Below, one piece after another: positions 1 to 7,590 of a stretch of DNA of 10,511 bases. The position numbers and the translations under genes were made by a program. This DNA is from an uncultured Prevotella sp. (GTDB lineage Bacteria > Bacteroidota > Bacteroidia > Bacteroidales > Bacteroidaceae). Location: positions 1 through 10,511 of the forward strand of contig USPK01000052.1 of NCBI GenBank assembly GCA_900556465.1, written 5' to 3'. Below the pieces are notes generated by a model that was not told the origin of the DNA, did no database searches, and saw only the letters and a list, made by a program, of their open reading frames with translations. Position 1 is the first letter of the stretch; each line of letters starts with the position of its first letter.

Positions 1-715
1 CCGCGGATTGTACAAGTGTATTTTCTGCTACGGTTGCTGCGCGACGACATGCCGGCAGCACTTCCATTTCTAAAGAAAGTAGGTCCGCGGATTGTACAAG
101 TGTATTTTCTGCTACGGTTGCTGCGCGACGACATGCCGGCAGCACTTCCATTTCTAAAGAAAGTAGGTCCGCGGATTGTACAAGTGTATTTTCTGCTACG
201 GTTGCTGCGCGACGACATGCCGGTAGCACTTCCATTTCTAAAGAAAGTAGGCCCGCGGATTGTACAAGTGCGTTTCCTGCTACGGTTGTCGTGCGACGAC
301 ATGCCGGCAGTATTTCAATTTGTAAAGTAGTGGAAAACTGCGGATAGCGCGGGTGCGCACTTAGCTACGGTTGCTGCGCGACGACATGCCGGCAGCATTT
401 CAATTTGTCAAGTAGTGGAAATCTGTGGATAGCGCGGGTGCGCACTTGGCTACGGTTGTCGCGCGACGACATGCCGGTAGCACTTCCTTTTCTAAAGAAA
501 GTAAGCACGCGGATTGTACAAGTGTATTTTCTGCTACGGTTGTCGTGCGACGACATGCCGGCAGCATTTCAATTTGTCAAGTAGTGGAAATCTGCGGATA
601 GCGCGGGTGCGCACTTGGCTACGGTTGCTGCGCGACGACATGCCGGTAGCACTTCAATTTGTCAAGTAGCGGAAATCTGCGGATAGCGCGGGTGCGCACT
701 TGGCTACGGGCGGCG
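1..715. repeat. Tandem array of 84/85-bp units with two alternating spacer types
   Basis: A conserved core (CTACGGTTG, six variable bases, then GCGACGACATGCCGG and a short tail) begins at 28, 112, 196, 280, 365, 450, 534 and 619. A ninth, cut-off copy (CTACGGG) begins at 704. Spacings are 84, 84, 84, 85, 85, 84, 85 and 85 bp. The DNA between cores is one of two kinds. Type A contains TTTCTAAAGAAAGTAGG and the palindrome TTGTACAA; type B contains AATTTGTCAAGTAGTGG and GTGCGCAC. The order is A (partial, at the left edge), A, A, A, B, B, A, B, B. A and B share an alignable first half (both reach C-C/T-GCGGAT), so they look like diverged versions of one ancestral unit. Type A units are 84 bp and keep one frame open; type B units are 85 bp and carry stops, so the array as a whole is probably non-coding. 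The left end may continue outside the window. Confidence 0.96.
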
Positions 716-1891
716 CGCGGCGGCGTACGGGTGGTGCATACAATTTATATAGGAAAGGGCGTGGGGCCGTATTTCTATTTTATTTTCGCTTGGGATACTT
801 GTTGAAATGATAGACGGGATGAGGCCTGCCGTAATGCTGCTGGAGCGGAGCACTATTCGGGATGGCTTTGCGCGTTGATTCTGTTTTGCGTGAATTATCG
901 TTGGTGCAGGAGAGTAAAGGTTTCGATGCGGGCGACTATCCGGCCTTTCAAGGATGGCAGGGGCGGCGGTGCGTTCCGTACTTGGGGCGTCGGCGTTCCC
1001 TGCCGCGCTGTCGTAGTCCCTGCGTGCGTGCAATTTTTCGCCTACTGCGGTTACCGTTTGCGATATGGGGACGGTGCGGCGGGCCGAGGGGGCGCTGCGG
1101 AAGTCTAAGGCGTTCAGCGTTTTGAAGTCGTACAGTCGGCGTTCGCCGCGTTGTCCGCGCGCGCCGGCCGTAGCGCGGACGTCGGGCGACGCCCTGCTGT
1201 GTTCTGCAGACAGGCGGCGCTTGGGGGTAAAGTCTTCCCCGCGTTCGCCCGGCTTTCGGGCTCGACGGCGGGCAAGGTGTGGGGCAGCACATGAATAGGA
1301 CCCTGGCTGGCGTTCGGCTTGTTGTGGTTGGTGAAAATAGCGCCGAACTTGCCCTGCTCAGGTTGCGACGGCGCGGCTGCGTTCCGCTTCTCGCCGTGAC
1401 AAACCGTGGTGGACGGGAGACCGTCGTTCGATGCCCTCGCCCGCCGGTTGTCCGGTCAGCAATACTCTTCCGCCGGCTACGTCTGTTCGCCGCTTTCAAG
1501 AAACCACTTGTAGCGATGCCGCATCTTCGGCCCGACGCCGCGGTCGCCGTTCCGGAAAATGGGCCGACAGGGGGTGCAGAAACTCGCAGTAGGGAAATTT
1601 TTACGGGCCTTAGCCCCGTAAAAATTTCCCTACTGCGAGTTTTTCTGTTTCGTATCGGACGCGCCGGCGGCACTATGCAGCGTCGCAGCCGGCCGGGGAA
1701 GGACTGCCGCAGCCTGGGCGGCTGCGATGCTCGTCCCGGCCCCGGTGCGCGGGTCCGTTGCCTCCCGGTCCGCCCGACTGGCCGCGCGGGGCGGACGGGT
1801 AGCGGCGTGGCGGCGCCGCCTGTGGTTCCGCGCCGGCGCGTTGTGATGCGGCGCACGCGGCCGGTGCGAGGGGGCCGTTCCCGGCGGGGCG
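716..1891. other. Gene-free region of about 1.2 kb between repeat array and peptidase remnant
   Basis: I see no credible gene here. The longest open frames (948-1895 on the minus strand and 1279-1911 on the plus strand) overlap each other. Their translations are dominated by Arg, Pro and Gly, as expected for chance open frames in GC-rich DNA, and show no recognisable domain or signal peptide. The first 150 bases (about 735-880) are more AT-rich than the rest. The only strong structure is the long inverted repeat at 1581-1641. A 12-bp perfect palindrome (GGCGGCGCCGCC) lies at 1809-1820. The region may hold an eroded gene or an unrecognised RNA, but I cannot support either. Confidence 0.6.
1581..1641. 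repeat. 27-bp perfect inverted repeat with 7-nt loop
   Basis: The left arm is 1581-1607 (starting AACTCGCAGTAGGG) and the right arm is 1615-1641 (ending CCCTACTGCGAGTT). The arms match without a mismatch around a 7-nt centre (1608-1614). Pairing may extend a little beyond the arms, because CAGA lies outside the left arm and TTTTCTG outside the right. The arms are mixed in composition: an AT-rich stretch (GGGAAATTTTTACGGG) sits inside GC-rich surroundings. The plus-strand copy is followed by TTTTCTGTTT, so it could act as a terminator. Its length and perfection also fit a mobile palindromic (REP- or MITE-like) element. It lies about 250 bp beyond the stop of the peptidase remnant, so it could end that minus-strand transcript. 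Confidence 0.93.
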
Positions 1892-3561
1892 TCACTTCCC
1901 GGGCCGGATGAGGTCGAGCGCGGCGTCGAGGGCTTCCTCCTGCGGTACGGCCACGTCCGGCAACGCGCCGTGAACGTCCGTCCCGTCCGCTCCCGGCAGC
2001 CGGAAACGCTTGTACGAGATGGCGCGCGCCAGGTCAGCGGCCGGCAGGCGGTAAACCCGGAAGTCGCCGGAACTTACGCCCATGCCGCCCGTCTCTTCGC
2101 CGACCCCGCGGCCCCCGCCGAAGGTCTTGAGGGTCCAGGCAAACGACGACGCCGCCGAGGAGGTCCGCTGGCTTGTCAGGAGGTGGACGTCGCCCTCGTA
2201 GAGCCCTTCCTCCGCCGTGAGCGGCCGGGTGAACCGGTCCGGCGCGTTGTTCTCCGTGAAATACCGCCCGGCGCCATGCTCCAGTCGCGCATGAGGCGCT
2301 GCGTGGTGGGCGAGATGCGCATCAGGGCCTTGTCCATCTGCCGGAAAGGTTCCTTCACGACATCGCGTAGCGGCACGTCGCCTACGATAGCGTTTCCGTC
2401 GCCGTTGCGGCGCACGTCGATGACGGGGTGACGGCTGCCTTCGCGCCGCAGCGTGCTGAAAGGCGAGTCGGCAAAGGCCTGCATCTGCTCCGCGTTGTGG
2501 CAGCGGTTGAAGTCGAGAATCGCTACGCCCTCATCCCGCAGGAGGCGGAAGAAGGCGTCGGCCGCGGGCGCCGGTTTCCTGACCTTCGGCATGCGGGCCT
2601 TCAGTTCGCCGGACGTGGCCGGGGCGCGGGCGACGGTGCGCCCGGCGCGGCTTCCCTCGGACCGGTAGGTCACGTCGTAGCGCCCGGCGGCGTAGAGCTT
2701 TTCAAAGCAGGCCGTAAGGTTTGCTCTGATTTGCTCCAGCCGGAAAATGTCGCATTCGCCGCTGGCATAGGGTCGCGTGGCCTGCAGCATTTCGGCGGCG
2801 CTGCGCCCGTTGATGGAGCGAATTTCCGCCCCGGCCGGGATGATGCTGTCCATGCACTGCCTCGTCACGAGGCTGTGCCCAGGCCCTAAGTCCACGTAGA
2901 GGGGCAGTCGCAGCGACTGTTCGGTGAGCACGTCGTTGTAGGGGAAGCCCGTCACGGTGTGGCCGCCGCCGAGCATCGTCAGCAGGGGTGTCGCGAGGCG
3001 GTAGAGGTCGAGCCGCGTCAACGTGTCGGGCAGCGCGGCCTTCGCTTGGGCCACGGCGTGCATCAGGTCCTCCTGCCGGCACACGGCGGACAGGTCCGGG
3101 CGTATCTGGCTCAGCGTGCAGACCAAAGCATCGATGTCGAAGGTCGCCCGGGCTCGCGTCAGCCAGCCGTCGGGCAGGCGCTGCGTCATTTGGTCCGGCG
3201 GCCCGGCATAGGGATTCTCGGGCGTCTTGACTACGCGCGTGAAGGCCGCGTCGCCTTCCGCCGTCACGATGACGAAGTCCACCGTGTCGGCCGCCTGGAG
3301 CTTGAGCGTCAGCGTGTCGCTCGGGTTGAGGGACGTGACGCGCCGTGCCGGCGTTTTGTAGATGTCGGGCCGCACGGCCGGGTTGACGGGCTATGCCCCC
3401 GGTTGCCACGTCTGGCCGGTGATGATGTAGAGGGCCTGCGAACGGGTGTGGAACCCGGGCAACGGTCTCCCCGTTGCCCCTGCCTCTGCGCCGGGCGGCA
3501 AGGCCGGTGCGCCGCCGCACAGCATGGCGGCGGCCACCTTGAGCCACAGGTTGTGGAGAAT
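1892..3561 (-). pseudogene. S41-family (tail-specific/C-terminal processing type) peptidase, disrupted
   Basis: The reconstructed protein resembles secreted S41 serine peptidases of Bacteroidota. After a hydrophobic N-terminal segment (LWLKVAAAMLCGG, near 3549-3510) comes an N-terminal helical region with the GGGHT motif (2956-2970). Next is the core strand VAILDF, then VIDVRRNGDGN, a degenerate form of the family's D-x-R-x-N-G-G-G-N loop. The nucleophile region TSQRTSSAASS (2176-2144) is followed by a C-terminal GALPDVAVP. Three lesions are visible. An in-frame TAG lies at 3391-3393, between QTWQPGA and PVNPAVRPDIYKT. A -1 frameshift lies at about 2262-2275, between RDWSMAPG and YFTENN, and puts the catalytic serine and C-terminus in another frame. 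No ATG lies at the expected start: the frame opens after TAA (3562-3564) and offers only GTG at 3537 or an internal ATG at 3525. No slippery heptamer is seen at the shift, so decay is likelier than programmed frameshifting. Sequencing error in a GC-rich stretch cannot be excluded for the single-base event. The middle 399 residues (3375-2176) remain open. Confidence 0.84.
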
Positions 3562-3600
3562 TTATATAAGCGGTGAGGACCCGTCGGACCGTCGGCGCCG

Positions 3601-3645
3601 CCGCTTTCCCTGTCAGCGCACCGGCGGGAAGAAGGGGGAGAGCGG
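3601..3645 (-). terminator. Imperfect stem-loop directly after the ADP-ribosylglycohydrolase stop
   Basis: CCGCTTTCCC (3601-3610) pairs with GGGAGAGCGG (3636-3645) with one imperfect position, enclosing a 25-nt loop. It abuts the stop codon of the upstream gene (stop at 3646-3648). In the minus-strand RNA the imperfect position is an A-C mismatch, and no T-run follows. It may be a weak terminator or 3' stabilising stem, and it could be chance in GC-rich DNA. Confidence 0.3.
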
Positions 3646-5151
3646 TCAGGGATGGGGAGCGGCGTCGGGAATACCGTGGCAGAGGTCGCGGGCCATTTCC
3701 TCAATGACACTGCGCAACTCCAGGTGGTCCAGAAACTCGGGCGCGATGGCGCTGCGCCCCAGCATGGCGCCCATGAGATTGCCGGCCACGGCACCCGTCG
3801 AGTCGCTGTCGCCGTTGTGATTGACGGCCGTGCGAATGGCTGCGGCGAAGTCGTCACGGTGACGGCAGCAGCAGTAAAGGGCAATGGCCAGCGCCTCGTG
3901 GCCCGTCCATCCCTCGCCCAGGCGGCCTATGTCCGTCCGCGCCGGGCCGGGCTGTGCCGCAAGCTGCATGGCGCGGCGCTGCAGTTTGGCCAGACGGTCG
4001 GCCGCCGGCGCTACGGTGGGAAACGTCTCCGGCAGGAGGGCGAGCGCCCGTTCCACGTAGGTTTCCAGCCGGGCCTGTGCCTCGTGGCGCGGCGCCCGGA
4101 CCAGACAGGCCACGACGTAGGCCATCACCGCGGCGGGCAGGTAGCCCAAGGGGTGGAGGTGCGTGCAGCGCGCGCAGTCGGCGCCCAGCCTTAGCACGGC
4201 CGCTTCGTCGAGTGGCGTGCCGGCGGCGGCCGGCCGCGCGAAGAGGAGTCCCACGGGCGCCACGCGCATCACGCCGCCGCAGCCGCAGCTGTCGTTCTCC
4301 ACCGGCAGGCCCCGGCTGCGGCGCGTCAGGGCCGAGAGGCACGTCAGGCCCGGTCCGCGGCGCGAGTAGAGCGCCGGCACCTCGAGCAACCAGCACAGGG
4401 GCGCGGCCACTTTCGTCCCGGGGCTGGCGGTCTGGGTGTGCAGCCACTCCACGTAGGCCCGGTCCACGTAGTCCGCAAGCGGCGGCGCGCCGGCCGACTG
4501 GCAACGCTCCGCTTCGCCGCAGAGCAGCCCGTTGGCCGTGAAGAGCGTCATCTGCGTGTCGTCCGAAATCTCCGCCACGCCTTGTCCGTTCAGCTCGAAG
4601 TGGGCAATGCCTTCCGGGCCGTATTTCGCTTCGATGGCGTCCCAACGGTCGAACTCCACGGCGTAGCCCAGCGCGTCGCCGGCCGCGCCGCCCAGCAGGC
4701 AGCCCGTGTAGCGCTCCTCGGCGGCCCGGACGGCGGCCGGCGGCGCGGCGGCGGGCGCCAGGCAGCGCACGAACGTTTCGGGCAGACGTACGTTGGGCAG
4801 GTCGAGGGCCCGGGCAAAGAGGGGCGCTATCTGTTCGTCGCGGAAGCCCGCTATGCCGCAGCCGATGCGCGTCACGTAGAACGTGAGCTGGCCGTGGCTC
4901 CGGGCAAAGGCGATGAACTCGTCGACGTAGGGGCGTATGGTTTCCGGCCCGCCCTGCATGGTCGGGATGGCATACGACTGGCCGGCGAGGCCCACGCCCT
5001 GACCCCAGCGCGCGCCGAACTGGCGGTAGGCCGTGCGGGCGGCGCCCCCGGCGTGCTGGCCCTGCAGGTTGCTGCCGAAGACAAAGACTTCGTCCGGGCC
5101 GAGGTGTTGGATGTGGTCCGGCGTGTAGGGGCGGTGTTTGTTTTCTTTCAT
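3646..5151 (-). CDS. Macro-like/A1S_2505-type domain fused to ADP-ribosylglycohydrolase
   Basis: This 501-residue protein has no signal peptide, so it is probably cytoplasmic. Residues about 18-130 (VFVFGSNLQGQHAGGAA, then GLAGQSYAIPT, then VTRIGCGIAGF) match the small domain often labelled A1S_2505 phage-related; its glycine-rich loops suggest a macro-like, ADP-ribose-binding fold (inference). Residues about 146-490 form a full ADP-ribosylglycohydrolase (DraG/ARH family) domain: GGAAGDALG at 154-162, SDDT at 196-199, NDSCGCGGVMR at 286-296, TH at 330-331, GEGW at 412-415 and NGDSDSTGA at 446-454. The family's dinuclear Mg ligands (the DD pair and the DxD of GDSDS) are all present, so it should be active. 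It would remove ADP-ribose from a protein, nucleic acid or small molecule; the substrate cannot be told. The ATG at 5151 lies 69 bp past the GH3 stop and opens MKENKHRPYT, with no strong Shine-Dalgarno. No partner ADP-ribosyltransferase is visible nearby. The domain call is firm; the role is not known. Confidence 0.93.
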   Translation of the reverse strand: MKENKHRPYTPDHIQHLGPDEVFVFGSNLQGQHAGGAARTAYRQFGARWGQGVGLAGQSYAIPTMQGGPETIRPYVDEFIAFARSHGQLTFYVTRIGCGIAGFRDEQIAPLFARALDLPNVRLPETFVRCLAPAAAPPAAVRAAEERYTGCLLGGAAGDALGYAVEFDRWDAIEAKYGPEGIAHFELNGQGVAEISDDTQMTLFTANGLLCGEAERCQSAGAPPLADYVDRAYVEWLHTQTASPGTKVAAPLCWLLEVPALYSRRGPGLTCLSALTRRSRGLPVENDSCGCGGVMRVAPVGLLFARPAAAGTPLDEAAVLRLGADCARCTHLHPLGYLPAAVMAYVVACLVRAPRHEAQARLETYVERALALLPETFPTVAPAADRLAKLQRRAMQLAAQPGPARTDIGRLGEGWTGHEALAIALYCCCRHRDDFAAAIRTAVNHNGDSDSTGAVAGNLMGAMLGRSAIAPEFLDHLELRSVIEEMARDLCHGIPDAAPHP

Positions 5152-5171
5152 GTCTGTCGTTGGAAAATAGT

Positions 5172-5211
5172 CTGCCGCCCCGGAGCCTTGTGGGGAGCGC
5201 CGGGGCGGCAG
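5172..5211 (-). terminator. 12-bp GC-rich hairpin between GH3 and ADP-ribosylglycohydrolase genes
   Basis: CTGCCGCCCCGG (5172-5183) and CCGGGGCGGCAG (5200-5211) form a perfect 12-bp stem around a 16-nt loop. It begins 9 nt past the GH3 stop codon. On the minus strand it is followed by ACTATTTTCC, a short T-run, so it could be an intrinsic terminator that leaks into the next gene. The next start codon is only about 20 nt further on and no promoter is seen between, so partial read-through or mRNA 3'-end stabilisation is equally possible. Confidence 0.6.
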
Positions 5212-5220
5212 GTCGGGTGG

Positions 5221-7431
5221 TTAGTGGATGACGAGTCTTACCTTCTGGTCCTTCACCTGTATGAAGTATTCCCCGCTCTCGAGGAAGCGCCGGCCGTCCT
5301 GGTCCACGAAGCCCAGGTCGCGCAGCGGGTCAATCTCGAAGCGGAACGTGCGGGTCTCGCCGGCTCGGAGCGTCTGCTTTTCAAAGTGCTTCAACTCCCG
5401 TTCCGGTCGCGTGATGCGGCAGGTCGGGTCGCTCACGAACCAGTGCACGACCTCCGCACCGTCGCGCTGTCCCGCGTTGGTTACGGTGATTTCGGCCGTC
5501 AGCTTTTCGTCGCGCCCCACCGAGTCGGCCGACAGCTTCAGCGTGCCGTAGCGGAACTCCGTGTAGCTCAGGCCGTGGCCGAAGTCATAGAGCGGCGTTG
5601 AGGGGATGTCCTGATACTTGCCCTGGTAAGGGCGGGCGCTCTTGCGGCGGTTATAGTAGATGGGCACCTGGCCTGTGGCGCGCGGAAACGTGACACTGAG
5701 CTTGCCCGAGGGATTAACGCGGCCGGAGAGGACGCCGGCTACGGGACGGCCGCCCGGTACGCCCGGTTGCCACATCTCTACGATGGCGTCGCAGAGGGGC
5801 TCGACGCGGTCGAGGGCCAACGGACGGCCGCTGCTGAGGACGAGGACGACGGGCTTGCCCGCCTTTTTCACTTCGGCGATGAAGGCTTCCTGGACGGCCG
5901 GCAGCTCGATGGCGGAGCGCACGCAGTTTTCGCCGCTCCAGCCGGCCTTTTCGCCCATGAAGAGGACAACGACGTCGGCGCGGCGGGCCGCCTTGCACGC
6001 GGCGGAGAAGGACGAGCGGTCGTCGCCGTCAAAGGGGCAGCCCGTCACGAAACGCAGCTCGGCCTTGTCGCCGAACTCCTCCTCGAGCGCCCGACGGATG
6101 GGGTAGACGTCGGCCGTATGTCCGTGGCCGTTCCAGTTACCCAGCAACTCACCGTCCGCATCGAGCAGGGGACCCATGACGGCGATGGTCGGCCGCCGGT
6201 CTCCGTCCGTGGCCAGCGGGAGCAGTCCGCCTTCGTTTTTCAGCAGCACGATGCACTCTTCCGCCAGGCGTTCGGCCACGGCGCGGTTCTCCGGCGTGAG
6301 GAAGCGAGCCTCCGGCGCCACTGCGGGTGTGTAGGGACGGTCGAACAGTCCGAGGCGGAACTTGACGCGTAGCACGCGGCGCACGGCGTCGTCGATGCGG
6401 TACAGCTGCACTTTGTTCTCACGCACCAGGCGAGCCAGGTGCGCGTCGTAGCAACGGTCCACCATGTCCATGTCTACGCCGGCGTTCAGCGCCAGGCGGG
6501 CCGCTTCCTTGTTGTCGGCGGCCGCGCCCTGCGCGATTAACTGGGCGACCGACGCCCAGTCCGACACGACGAAGCCGTCGTGGCCCCAGCGCTTTTTCAA
6601 TACTTCCGTCAGGGTGTAGGGATTGGCGCTGGCGGGCGTCCCGCTGATGTCGTTGAAACCGCTCATCACCGTCTGCGCCCCGGCCCGCACGCCGGCCTCA
6701 TAGGGCGGCAGGTACGTGTCCCAGAGCGTTTGCGGGGAGATTTCGGTATAGACGTAGTCGCGGCCGGCCTCAGACGCGCCGTAGCCTACGTAGTGCTTCA
6801 GGCAGGCGGCGACTTGGTCGGTCGCCGTGAGGTCGTTGCCCTGATAGCCGCGGACGGCGGCCGCGCAGAAGGCGGCGTTGGTGTAGGGGTCCTCGCCGTA
6901 GCCCTCGGAAATGCGGCCCCAGCGGCCGTCGCGCGCCACGTCGATCATGGGCGAGAACGTCCAGTCCACGCCCGACTGGCGTGCCTCCTGGGCCGCCACG
7001 CCGCAGGCTTCCTCGGCCAGGCCCGTATTCCACGAGCAAGCCTGCGCCAGCGGAATGGGGTAGACCGTACGGAAACCGTGGATCACGTCGTAGCCGAAGA
7101 GGATGGGGATGCCGAGGCGCGACTCCTCCACCGCGCGGCGCTGCATGGCGTTGCGGAGTTCGGGATTTTCGTCGTAATAGATGAGCGAGCCCACCTCGGC
7201 GGGCAGCTGGCCGACCACTTCGCCGATGTTGTTCACGTTGTTGTTATTGCCCAGCGTCTGTTGGCTGAGTTGCAGAATCTTTTCCCGGAGCGTCATGCGG
7301 TCGAGCAGGTCGTTGACGCGTTCTTCGACGGGAAGCGCGGCGTTCTTGTAGCGGGGCTGGGCCTGTGCGCCGGCCGGGCCGGCCAGGCTGCACCCCCACA
7401 GCAGTAGGGCGGGAAGCAGGAAGTTTTTCAT
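5221..7431 (-). CDS. bglX: Glycoside hydrolase family 3 beta-glucosidase (BglX-like), exported
   Basis: This 736-residue enzyme should hydrolyse terminal beta-linked glucose (or a related sugar) from oligosaccharides in the periplasm. Residues 1-24 form a signal peptide (hydrophobic LLPALLLWG, likely cleavage after AQA-24). A lipoprotein signal at Cys14 (LWGC) is a less likely alternative. The N-terminal TIM-barrel domain spans about 30-360 and shows FGYDVIHGFRT (112-122), DGRWGRISEGYGEDP (168-182), KH at 212-213 and GFVVSDW, with the catalytic nucleophile Asp291. The alpha/beta sandwich domain spans about 390-600; WSGENCVRSAIELP contains Glu501, the likely acid/base. PSGKLSVTFP (575-584) and YDFGHGLSYTEF (615-626) lead into a C-terminal fibronectin-III-like domain (about 645-735). 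Length and domain order match the family and nothing is missing. The ATG at 7431 is the only start that gives a signal peptide. A -7-like box lies upstream at 7518-7525. Exact sugar specificity cannot be read from sequence. Confidence 0.96.
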   Translation of the reverse strand: MKNFLLPALLLWGCSLAGPAGAQAQPRYKNAALPVEERVNDLLDRMTLREKILQLSQQTLGNNNNVNNIGEVVGQLPAEVGSLIYYDENPELRNAMQRRAVEESRLGIPILFGYDVIHGFRTVYPIPLAQACSWNTGLAEEACGVAAQEARQSGVDWTFSPMIDVARDGRWGRISEGYGEDPYTNAAFCAAAVRGYQGNDLTATDQVAACLKHYVGYGASEAGRDYVYTEISPQTLWDTYLPPYEAGVRAGAQTVMSGFNDISGTPASANPYTLTEVLKKRWGHDGFVVSDWASVAQLIAQGAAADNKEAARLALNAGVDMDMVDRCYDAHLARLVRENKVQLYRIDDAVRRVLRVKFRLGLFDRPYTPAVAPEARFLTPENRAVAERLAEECIVLLKNEGGLLPLATDGDRRPTIAVMGPLLDADGELLGNWNGHGHTADVYPIRRALEEEFGDKAELRFVTGCPFDGDDRSSFSAACKAARRADVVVLFMGEKAGWSGENCVRSAIELPAVQEAFIAEVKKAGKPVVLVLSSGRPLALDRVEPLCDAIVEMWQPGVPGGRPVAGVLSGRVNPSGKLSVTFPRATGQVPIYYNRRKSARPYQGKYQDIPSTPLYDFGHGLSYTEFRYGTLKLSADSVGRDEKLTAEITVTNAGQRDGAEVVHWFVSDPTCRITRPERELKHFEKQTLRAGETRTFRFEIDPLRDLGFVDQDGRRFLESGEYFIQVKDQKVRLVIH

Positions 7432-7517
7432 AAGGCTGAAATCGGTTTGGGGTGAACGGGGCGCGGCAGCCGGGCGTCGGCCGGGGGCGTCGGCGGGCCG
7501 CCGCGTACCTTATTTCG

Positions 7518-7525
7518 CAAAATTA
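7518..7525 (-). promoter_or_regulatory. Bacteroidota -7 promoter box upstream of the GH3 gene
   Basis: On the minus strand the sequence reads TAATTTTG, a full match to the Bacteroidota primary sigma factor -7 consensus TAnnTTTG. It lies about 87 bp upstream of the GH3 start, in the one AT-rich patch of the intergenic region. No clean TTG-type -33 element is found at the usual distance (the TTTTGG upstream is too close, about 13 nt), so the call is moderate. The implied 5' leader of about 80 nt is GC-rich and holds a direct repeat of GGGCGTCGGC (7472-7481 and 7485-7494, plus strand). Confidence 0.45.
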
Positions 7526-7590
7526 GGCAATTTTTCCAAAATGCGTCCCGCTACGGCCTATTTTTATCGGCCCGGGCGGCGGGACAACGG

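Noticed and set aside
365..556. Small minus-strand protein gene in the repeat array
   Set aside because: It is made wholly of repeat units, with matching open frames on the other strand; a by-product of the repeat.
1..715. CRISPR array
   Set aside because: Repeats of about 33 bp with about 52-bp intervals look superficially similar, but the intervals are themselves repeated (only two types), the repeats vary inside, and no cas gene is in the window.
1..715. Integron attC cassette array
   Set aside because: No integrase gene or cassette ORFs, and the core lacks the conserved GTTRRRY/RYYYAAC pair.
742..751. AATTTATATA motif shared with 3559-3568, as a possible common promoter
   Set aside because: A 10-bp AT-rich match can be chance, and it does not fit the Bacteroidota -7 consensus.
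948..1895. 315-residue minus-strand gene
   Set aside because: The translation is mainly Arg, Pro and Gly with no domain, and runs through the palindrome, where it mirrors the plus-strand frame.
1279..1911. 210-residue plus-strand gene
   Set aside because: Arginine-rich chance frame in GC-rich DNA; crosses the palindrome and overlaps the peptidase remnant's end; no recognisable motif.
2262..2275. Programmed ribosomal frameshift in the S41 gene
   Set aside because: No slippery heptamer is present, and a second lesion (TAG at 3391-3393) would still block the protein.
4438..5601. 387-residue plus-strand open frame
   Set aside because: Antisense to the hydrolase and the end of the GH3 gene; no domain features.
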